DNA from: Gautieria morchelliformis
Lineage: Eukaryota; Basidiomycota; Agaricomycetes; Gomphales; Gomphaceae
NCBI GenBank assembly: GCA_015179125.1
Contig: WHVA01000323.1
Location: forward strand, 62,001-126,000
Direction: 5' to 3'
Length of the DNA: 64,000 nt
The translations under genes and the position numbers were made by a program. This document shows positions 55,690-64,000 of this stretch, piece after piece; the stretch's first letter is position 1; the number at the start of each line of letters is the position of its first letter. Under the pieces are notes generated by a model that saw only the letters and a list, made by a program, of their open reading frames with translations, did not search any database and was not told the origin of the DNA.

Positions 55690-56407
55690 ATGTCCCATGC
55701 AGACCACACTAGAGATCCATGGTGAGCACTTATCAAATCATTGTTTCATTTCTTGGTATGATATCTTGGCTCAGTCCATGGGTCATTCTAAATGACTTTG
55801 GAGGCGCATTCTCCATGGGAGCGGTTGGAGGCGGTATCTGGCATGGTATCAAAGGCGCCCGAAACTCACCACGAGTATGTGTTCTTCAGTATCATGTTCG
55901 GTCGTTTTTGCTCACGGATCTGTATTGATGCCCCCGCCATTGTCTTAGGGGGAACGCTTGGTAGGAGCAATTTCCGTCATAAAAGCTCGGGCTCCCGTGA
56001 CTGGTGGCAACTTCGGCGTATGGGGCGGCATGTTTTCGACTTTTGATTGTGCGGTAAAGGGATGGCGACAGAAAGAGGATGCATGGAATGCCATCATATC
56101 CGGATTTTTAACCGGCGGTTGCCTAGCTGCACGGAGTACGTCCATGAGACTTCTCAATCATTCTGGTGCCAATTGAATATATTTAAGGTGGCCCTCGAGG
56201 AGCATTCGGCTCAGCTGTAGCTTGTGGAATTCTCTTGGGTGTTTTCGAGGGTGTTGGCGTGCTATTCAGTCGAGTGCTTAACGAAACTAACAGACCTCTT
56301 CCTCCACGTAAGTCATTTAACCCTTTGTGCAATGAACTGTCCTCATCGAATTATTGAATCCTCAAGTACCCGAAGCGGCGGGTGCTGCACCTGTACCTGC
56401 CCACTAG
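55690..56407 (+). CDS. TIM17: Mitochondrial import inner membrane translocase subunit TIM17
   Basis: TIM17 is a channel-forming subunit of the TIM23 complex in the inner membrane. The protein starts [20 protein letters not shown], with the first codons on a small exon and an intron at about 55724-55777. The conserved [20 protein letters not shown] precedes [40 protein letters not shown] and [20 protein letters not shown], which hold the four membrane helices and the G-x3-G packing motifs, then [21 protein letters not shown] last small exon gives [13 protein letters not shown], ending at TAG 56405-56407. Four introns are present. Length, about 155 residues, is normal. Confidence 0.95.
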
Positions 56408-56610
56408 ACGTCCAGGGCAATCTTTCATGCATTACTAGGCAGGACACCTCATCTTCATACACCACTCTTGTATATGTCATTATATATATTAATTGGCTCA
56501 CCATCCTCGCCTTATGGTTTGTATGCTTACTGCGGTCCGGTGATTTTTGTAGGAGAGAGATTCTATAGTCTCCTGAATGACCCAGAAGTCACGTGCTACG
56601 CACTTCATTG

Positions 56611-58686
56611 ATGCCGCCATGCATTGGCACGTCTATCCCTCGCATTGTAAACAGAGCGATTTGGTTGACCACAAAACCCGGCTTGTATAGAAAGAGGCTC
56701 CATGGATCAGCCAGACGACTGGAAAGTCTCGGCGATTCCAAATTTCCTCAGAGTCATGGTGACACCCTCACCGCAATTCATCGCACCAATTTAATTTTGC
56801 CAAAAATTCTACCCCAAGCGAAATCATCGTTCTGGGGACAACTTCTTCGTAAATCCAGTGACATTCTCTCAGGAGCCGCTGTCCGTAGGCGTCGAATTGC
56901 TGGTCAGTTTCTGCAAGCACGCCACACGTCCCACCGAGTCTCATATTTATCTCCCAGTATTTGGTTTGGACGAGCTTTGCAGGCCCCATGAACTTGTTTC
57001 ATCTCTTTTGGACGATCCGCTCGTTTCCGATCGTAAAATAATCCAAGCCCTGAGGAGCCGAAAGACGCAATATCCGAACGACCTTATGACCATCAGGTTC
57101 GTGGCTGTCTTTGTGAAGTAGAGACCTGCTGATGAATATGCACGTTAGCAATGATGATCCCGAGCAGTCAGACGCACGGCTGTGCCTCCGCCTCCCGTGG
57201 CTGAAGAAGCTGGATGTCGACGTCGTAGAGATTCCTTTAGGACATCCAGACGCAATTCCGCTTCTTTACGACGCCGATGTCCAGATTCTTGTCACTAGCC
57301 CGCTTTCTCCCCCCTGGCTGTCGAGTTTATGTCCCTTCTTTTAAAGCCAGGATCATTCCTAATTCTAGAGTATCCCACTCACGACCAAGCTATCGTGAAT
57401 TACACGGTGTCTCAGCTCACGCAGCAGTTTCCTGTAGCTTCCGACGCACTGAAGTCTAAAATGCTTCAAGTCTACCCGCCCCAAGCTTTATCAGCTCTGG
57501 ATATCTTCCGAGAAGGCTCTAATTCTGTTGACACTATCCAAACCTTTCAGAATGACTTTCTCGGCTCGGGGGTTACCGCGCTTTCTCAGTCGATTATGAC
57601 AGCTCTTTCCTCAGACAGTGACACTCGAAGAGTACAGTACGCCAGGTTTATTTTGGCAGGGGCGTTGGAAGCGTGTCGTAACGCTGCGCAACTTTGGTCA
57701 CACGACACAGCTGCAGTGCAACTGTTTATTGATGAATTACGGTCTCAAATATCTAACGCTCACACAATCAGTATGCAAGATGTTCTCGGCGGAAGCGATG
57801 CACCCATAGTCGGAGGTTCCGTGCAACGGTCAACGCGGGGGATGCAAGTAGTGATGGATGCAATCCCGTGGTGGAAACTTCCGATGAAAATTGATGATCT
57901 CAGTGGAGTATTATTTCATGCTGCCGAACGCGTGTGGTGTCGAGATCTTTATGTCAAGGCAAGTTCAAAATCACCATCCTGTCACTCTGCTGAGGTAGGC
58001 CTTAGTTGGAATTCCAAACCGGACGCTTGGCGTGCTTGCGTTCTAAATTGATCTCTGATACTCTGAACAACCTTCATCTAATGCCGGCGTCCTTTCATTC
58101 GGCAGTTCTGGTCAACCAGCTGCACCAGTTGTCTGCTCGTCCACCAGAGCTGGGCCCCAATTCTTTGACCTATCCGCTGTCATATAGGCTTCAGCAGCTT
58201 CAGGAACCAATACTCGCTCTACACCGGCGCGCTCAACGTGCCATGCTCACAGCATCTGTGATGACATTTGGGTCTGCAGGAGGTGCATATGCAGCCTGGA
58301 TCACGGGGCATATCACTCCTGCAACAGCTGTGGGATTGGGTGCTATGGGGACCGTCATTGCCTTGCGATGGTTTGTGGGAAGATGGGAGAAAGGAAAGAC
58401 CAGGTGGTGGGAGGATTGGCGTAGAGTGGGGGACTGTCTGGAGCGGGATATGAAGGTATGACAAGAGTTTATGTTCCTTCCACAAAATTTTCACGAGATA
58501 GTGTAGGATCTGCTTGTTCTGGTCCTTACGGAGAAGGTCACTAGCGTCCCTACCAACGCAGCCAATGACTTGGAGAACATGGTGATGCTGCGGTCACGCG
58601 ACATCGACGAGTTGAATAAGGAGCTGGAGGGCGTCGAAGGTAGCTGTGGTCGCCTACTGTCAGAGCAGGCTGCTCCCATCAATTGA
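56611..58686 (+). CDS. Mitochondrial membrane protein, Mmc1-like
   Basis: The N terminus MPPCIGTSIPRIVNRAIWLT with LYRKRLHGSARRLESLGDS is rich in Arg and Ser and lacks acidic residues, like a mitochondrial targeting signal. Later segments are ARLCLRLPWLKKLDVDVVEI, LLLKPGSFLILEYPTHDQAI, TQTFQ-like helices and AIPWWKLPMKIDDLSGVLFH. Two membrane helices lie near the end, AMLTASVMTFGSAGGAYAAW and ATAVGLGAMGTVIALRWFVG, followed by WWEDWRRVGDCLERDMK. After an intron near 58457-58505 the C-terminal exon ends SGRLLSEQAAPIN-like at TGA 58684-58686 (DLENMVMLRSRDIDELNKEL). The architecture fits the fungal Mmc1 family of mitochondrial membrane proteins with conserved C-terminal helices; the name rests on general resemblance. 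Exon edges near 57050-57350 are uncertain. Confidence 0.6.
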
Positions 58687-58777
58687 GATCAGGATTCCAC
58701 ACGACGATGGCACTGGTAAGACAAGTTGGTCTCTAAACAAATAGCAAAAAAAATTGTCCCTAAAATCACAAGTCTAA

Positions 58778-59928
58778 CTAATTCGGGGAAGTAACTGTTA
58801 TTTTTACACCCCCTGCTTGTGAAGCTCGTAGGGTGTCGTCACTGCGACGATCGCTATGCACCTCGTCATCGTCCTCTCCAATCTCGAACAACTCCTCGCT
58901 TTCATCCCAAACATTCCCCAGGCGACTTTGGCTGGGGGACTTGGATGTCGTAGCCTTGGCTGGTGGTCGGTGTGTTGGGAGGAGGGGCACACCTCTTATA
59001 CCACCACTGATCAAGCCTGATTCGGAATCCGAGTCAGAGAGAAGGTCGCTTTCTTCAGCGGACAAGGGCTGGTATAGCCGCGAAATCTAGGAGAGATGAG
59101 ATGAGGAAATCAGCAACCCAAGATTATGCTTACTTCACGGCGATGGCGATAATAACGCTCTAGATGGTATGACACTGGAGACTGGGGTCAATAGAAGACA
59201 ATGATTTACGAAGGTTGTCCTACCCCATAGTCCTAGAGCTGAACCCAACAGATTGGCCTAAAGCAGCATGGATGAAGGGAACAACGTCTGATGAGGAGGA
59301 CAGAACCTACGATGACATCTCCCATCTGAAATTCCTTGTACTGCATATGTGTAAGGGAAACCAACTTCAAGGTAACAAACAGGAGACATAACTGGTAGCA
59401 TGGACTGTACAATCTCGCTCACTAAACCGCCAAAAAAGAAGCACACTACTCCAGTGAGGATGAGTCCTGCGTTTCGCCAGATCCAAATTCTTCGAGAGTC
59501 CCTAGTCATGCGTGGCCGTCGTTACAATGCAACGAGAAGATTGCTTAACATTGACGCACTCATCAACATCCCATATAAAATAAAACACGCCAGTAGCCAC
59601 CCCGAGACATAGAAAATGTAGAATTTCTGCAACGGCGCGTAAACTCGCGTGGATCGCTGAGTTAGTAATAACGTACTGCAAAACCATGAATGAACAGAAA
59701 GAATGAGAGAGCAGAGTATAACAAGCACCTATCATTTAGTGGTAACCGTCGTACAAAGTCTGTGAAGCCTAAAAAGCCCAGAAGAATCATGATCATGCTC
59801 GTGAACACGAGGAACCACTTCGGGAACGACTGTTACAACGACATCCACAGAATAGCATGAGCACAACCCACTGGTCGTAGACGGATGGGAAAGTCATATT
59901 TTGGTATCCGAATACGATGCGACTTCAT
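58778..59928 (-). CDS. VanZ-like family membrane protein
   Basis: Fungal VanZ-like proteins are small integral membrane proteins of unknown role, distantly related to the bacterial VanZ family. The start MKSHRIRIPKYDFPIRLRP at 59928 is followed by FPKWFLVFTSMIMILLGFLG with FTDFVRRLPLND, then LHFLCLGVATGVFYFIWDVD, RRIWIWRNAGLILTGVVCFF with FGGLVSEIVQSMLP, and GDVIANLLGSALGLW, which together give four membrane helices. The C-terminal cytosolic part is YHLERYYRHRREISRLYQPL and the acidic tail SAEESDLLSDSDSESG, stopping at 58778. An upstream in-frame Met at 60027 would add a proline-rich stretch. Short introns separate the helices. It is convergent with the Mmc1-like gene (91 bp between stops). 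Confidence 0.8.
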
Positions 59929-60225
59929 GCACGACTTGACGACTCGACGCATTGTCCTTCGGAAACCTCTGTCTAAACGTGAGCTAAGGGATGGTGTTTC
60001 CGGCAAATCTGGTAGATGGAGAGCCATGGCAAGAGAAGTAGCAGCAGAATTGACCAGTCCAGCTCAGATGATGAATTCGGCAACAGGCGCCTTCGTCTGC
60101 CAGTGATGCGGGAACCCGCTATTGGTTGTGCGGCGTATTCTGCAGCGACCGCTCTTTGTCTCGACCCCGCACGGCTAGCTCTGGTACCCCCGTTGTTTAT
60201 GCTTAGTACCGTCATCTCCCGAGCC

Positions 60226-61028
60226 ATGACCACCTCTGCCGTCCGTTCTTCATATCCTGCACTGTCAAGGTTCTCCTCCTGTGAGCTCTCCGATGCGCTC
60301 ATCAAGCTGGGTCTTCCTCATGGGGGCCACATCCCGGATATCCATATGATGTCTCCTTCTGACCCTACGACCCGCATTTGTGGTCCGGCATACACGGTTA
60401 AGATGGTACTGGCGTCAGACGATGCTGCTCCGAAGCTGGACAAGCATTTCGTCGACGAAGCTACCCCAAACAGTGTTATCGTTATCGATGCACCCCCACG
60501 TTCGTTCACTTCTTCCACGCACTTTTTTATTTGGGCATCCTGACTTGCGCAACAGAAGCAAAATCAGCGGTTTGGGGCGGCCGTATGTTTGATTTACATC
60601 TACCACCTCATTCGTGCTGACTTTAATCTCTTTCAGTCATGAGTGCAGGAGCTATTGCTCGCGGCTGCTTGGGCGTCGTAATATCAGGCAGGGCAAGAGA
60701 CATCTCTGAAAGTATTGACAGCGACTTTCCTGTTTTCGGGCGGTCACATTCAACCCTAGGACAGTCGCCATTCACTCGTCCATCTCAAATCAATATCCCT
60801 CTCACAATACACGCCCAGCCGGCTGATTCCAGCTTCCCCTCCACATCAGTAGATCCAGGAGATATTATCGTGGCCGATCGAGACGGTGTAGTTTGCGTGC
60901 CAAAGGACCTTGTGGAGAAAACTCTAGCACAAGCTGCTAAGGGTCAAGAAATCGATGCCAAATGTATGGAGGATATCAGAGCTGGGAAAGGTGTCAAGGA
61001 AAGCTTTAAAAAGTGGCGCGGCAAGTAA
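60226..61028 (+). CDS. RraA-like / HMG aldolase-like protein
   Basis: Relatives include 4-hydroxy-4-methyl-2-oxoglutarate aldolases and the RNase E regulator RraA. The spliced protein reads MTTSAVRSSYPALSRFSSCE, LSDALIKLGLPHGGHIPDIH, TTRICGPAYTVKMVLASDDA and SVIVIDAPP, then after two introns (about 60501-60555 and 60583-60636) AKSAVWGGLMSAGAIARGCL with GVVISGRARDISE, the Gly-rich loop and Arg-Asp pair that form the active site. The C-terminal half has SPFTRPSQINIPLTIHAQPA, VDPGDIIVADRDGVVCVPKD and ESFKKWRGK at the end (TAA 61026-61028). The fold-defining motifs are intact, so an enzyme is plausible. The start could also be an in-frame Met at 60199. A mitochondrial location is possible but not shown. 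Confidence 0.85.
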
Positions 61029-61116
61029 CAACAGTACACGATGCAGATGAATACAACAGAGCTTTAAATGCCATCTCAAGATACATTGTTTCATCATCTC
61101 AACTCGATCGTCTCTT

Positions 61117-63858
61117 CTATTTACCCTTTGGCGAATGTCCGTGGGTCACAGCAGTGGCCGCTAAAATGGCACCTTTGCTGAGGCAGAAGTCGATATGTTC
61201 GTTAAGGCCCGCGTTGTCGGTGTCAAAGACCTTGGAGCAAATAGGGCAAACCTGCCGCTCTTCCGTTGGGGCGGTTGCTGTACACATCCACTTCGTCTGG
61301 GGAGACTTGGAGTTTGCATTTGAAGTTGCACTGCTTTCTATGGCTTGAGCGTGCATTGTTGGATTGTCTAAACCAGAACGCTCGACGGTTCCACTTTCCT
61401 CGTCATCCACAAGCGTTTGCTCATCGAGGTCGTCTTCGTATTCTGCCATGGCCTGCTCTTCTTCGAGAACATGCTCCGACGTTTCTAGGTCCTCGTCTGG
61501 GGCATGGTCAAGCTTTTGGCGTTTCTTGCTCGGCGACGCCTGGCCTGACTCAAAGAACTGGGTAATCGATCAACTACATGCCAGTCGTTGATTCCGTAAT
61601 GCTACAATCGAGCTCACCCTCTTGAGACCTTGTCCCTCCGGCGCTCGTAAGTCCTTGAGCTTGGTAACACGTAGGCCGATAAGACGGATTGTCAAAGGGA
61701 ACTCCGGCATCAAGAGCCTTTTCCCAATCTGGAGCAGTAGTTTAGCTGGCTGCCCAACAAGCAAAGAGGGTGCTCACGGCGAAAAGTTCTTCCTTTCGGT
61801 TAATATATCGAGTGGACGACTTTGCTCGTGTGAACACTTTTCATACTAAAGTTTGCATTGCGTCGGCGGAGGATACTTCTACACGCACCCTGAAAGGTAT
61901 CCAGCTTGTACTTGAGTGTGATGGTTCTACCCGCCCAACCCGTACGTTCCTGTGAAATCGAAAAAAGTAAGATTGTGCGCATACAAAATGTCCCCACCTC
62001 ACATACCATATCTTCTTCAAGATCCGCAGCACAACTCTCTAGCTTTGCCATGATCTTCTTGTCATCACTGATGGGGCGGAACGTTCTGGACCAAGAGCAC
62101 CCTCAAGATAGTGATATACCCACATCGGTTACAGGGTACTCACCTTTCCGACCCCACGCTTTTGCGCTCTTCACGCTGACCTGGCTGGACATCATTTGAC
62201 GCGATTCCAAGATGTGTGAGCAGTAGTGAGTGTAGATGGAACTGTTTATCCAGCACAGAAAGTGTGGCACGTTGTGCGTGGATGTCTCCGCATGTCTTGT
62301 GACGTGGGTTAGCTCACAAGGACAAGTGCAGCACGTTCTGACACCCGAACCTTGACCCCAATAGAGTCTAGTAACCTTTCAGTCACTCGTCCAATGCCGG
62401 GAATCTATGATCAGACATGATGAACTCAATGGGTACAGGTAACAGAACGAGACGACATCAAAGGCATACTTTGCGGATTGGCAAATCATGCATGAATGCG
62501 ACAATGCCCTCTCTCTCAAAAGGAAGCTGAAATTGACCGTTGGGTTTATTCTTGTCAGAGCATATCTATGGGATCCGGGTGAGATAGTTGGATTCTGCGG
62601 GGGAGCTGGCGAGGAGCACCTTTGCTAGCATCTGAGGCAAAATTGCTGAATCCTTACATACAATATAAGGAAAATACTGCTTTACCTTATTGGGAGCAAT
62701 GCCTGCGCTGACCTATGGGCAGGAGCTGATTAGATAGTACTGTTTTGAGGGAATGATATGGACTCGCTGTCAGGGATGTTTCTGCATGGACCTCAGCCCT
62801 CAATTTCTGCACACAGGCATCAGGGGATAATCCATTTGTCTGACAGTAATGTGTTATACTGCCCAAGCGAAAATTATTGAGATCCGGATCGGAGACAGCT
62901 TGAAAGAATACTCACTTCAAATACGCCTCATCAGTCCCAGCCGCAAGCATATTAGCGTCGTATCTCTTGAATACGTCCATAACTTTACTGAACGTCGCCA
63001 ACTGCTCAGTTACGCGCCAGTCAAGGAAAAAAGAACCAGTGACCTGGACATTTCACCATACCGCTCGGGTCTGATGGGGACGAGGATAAGCTGCGGACAG
63101 AGCTTCCTGGCAATGAAGCCTGGTAAGACATGAATATTTGATCAATCGCATTTGGAAAGAAATCGCAAACTCAACCTGCCATGCCTGAGCGCACACCATA
63201 CAACCGAGCTTCATAAGATGCCGTTGTAAGGACCCCCTTTCCAACCTGGAAACATCAGACATTAGTCCCGCGAACGAGTCTAACAATCCTTAAAGCAGGG
63301 CTCACACCAAAGGGTTTGCCTTTGAGGCTTGGGTCATCAAGGAGCTACGGATAAAGATGCGCAATTCACTCTGCGTGTCCACTTTCAGACCACTTGAAAA
63401 GCAGGACCGTTACATACCTCTACTGACGCGAAAAAGGCATCCATATCCACATGTACGATGTATTGCGTAAGGTCTCGCTTTGTCTCGAGATCTACAAGCT
63501 AAGAAACGACATCTAGTTCGCAGACATTTCACATCATGATTTAGTTACTTAGTACACTCACAGTCTTGTCAATGCTGGCTTCCAATCTGCCTTCATGGCA
63601 TTGCTTCATATTAGACGCGTCATAGAGTTGGTTCTAAGTGTACTTGCCCACGTCTATCCCACGCAGCATTTCATCTCGATGCTTAAGCAACCGCCCAATT
63701 TTCTCAGTGAGTTCCTTGTCCTTTCGCTTCTCGTTGTCAAAGAAGGGCGACCCTTTCGACGCTTCAGCGATGATGCGGTTGATTTCAGTCTGGTCATTTG
63801 CGAGGCCTGCCTTTCCTGTAGATGGTCCTGCCAAGCGATTCACCAGAGACGCTTCCAT
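61117..63858 (-). CDS. POLK: DNA polymerase kappa (Y-family)
   Basis: Translesion DNA polymerase of the DinB/kappa branch, acting on bulky minor-groove adducts in the nucleus. The start MEASLVNRLAGPSTGKAGLA at 63858 precedes NDQTEINRIIAEASKGSPFF and LTEKIGRLLKHRDEMLRGID, the kappa-type N-clasp. The catalytic palm has LTQYIVHVDMDAFFASVE, then DDPSLKGKPFGV, ASYEARLYGVRSGMAGFIAR and, near 62930, AAGTDEAYL with the carboxylates. Later are VHAETSLTVSAGIAPNKVKQ and PNGQFQLPFEREGIVAFMHD with IPGIGRVTERLLDSIGV (helix-hairpin-helix). A UBZ-like finger CPICSKVFDTDNAGLNEHID with FCLSKGAILAAT is close to the C terminus (about 61160-61250). The last residues are GHSPKGK at 61117. There are many short introns. 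It is convergent with the RraA-like gene (88 bp between stops). Confidence 0.9.
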
Positions 63859-64000
63859 GCAGATACGGTATCGCGACCGTAACCTCAAAGCGGCAAAAAC
63901 GCGACGCTAAGACGTCACGTGATAATTGTCAGGTTCAATTTCTTTGTCAAGATGAGATGAGTAGCGAGCAATACACGGACAGCGAGAGACAGCGACCGAA
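63859..64000. other. Upstream region of the polymerase kappa gene at the window edge
   Basis: The 142 bp up to the edge are the putative promoter and leader of the polymerase gene. A CACGTG-related string (CGTCACGTGATAA) lies near 63915. No other feature is visible. Confidence 0.4.

Overview
The window looks like nuclear DNA of a basidiomycete fungus, most likely a mushroom-forming Agaricomycete. Genes are dense and on both strands, and almost all are broken by short GT-AG introns of about 45-70 bp. The proteins are typical of this group: complex I, ATP synthase, TIM17, TRM11, Beclin, HAP2, an H-type lectin family and a PSDC-type decarboxylase. All gene models were spliced by eye, so outer limits are usually firmer than internal exon edges.

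Left part (1-16.5 kb). Two divergent arms of a lectin gene family (1-1184 and 12571-13967) form an imperfect inverted repeat. Between them lie a fast-evolving hypothetical gene, the convergent translation factors eIF3c and eIF2B-gamma, and a phosphatidylserine-decarboxylase-like gene. The right arm is followed by a second, tandem lectin unit (offset about 1.81 kb) whose reading frame has an early TAG.

Middle part (16.5-39 kb). After a weak hypothetical gene come MET14 (APS kinase), a THO1/CIP29-type SAP protein, a small nuclear-looking hypothetical, HAP2/NF-YA, a very long AlkB-type dioxygenase gene with AT-hook and zinc-finger-like segments, ATP synthase delta, ATG6/Beclin 1, GSH1, a single-pass membrane protein and a 4CL-like acyl-CoA ligase. 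ATP16 and ATG6 start only 80 bp apart on opposite strands.

Right part (39-64 kb). This holds TOP1, the complex I B12 subunit, TRM11, a SWIM-finger SWS1 homologue, a tricalbin-type SMP/C2 protein, a gene-poor 1.8 kb stretch, a zf-4CXXC_R1 chromatin protein, TIM17, a mitochondrial Mmc1-like membrane protein, a VanZ-like membrane protein, an RraA-like protein and DNA polymerase kappa, whose start lies close to the right edge.

Most genes are housekeeping and show no operon-like logic. The parts that stand out are the lectin duplications around the orphan decarboxylase and the composite AlkB gene. No CRISPR array, rRNA, convincing tRNA or intact transposon was seen.
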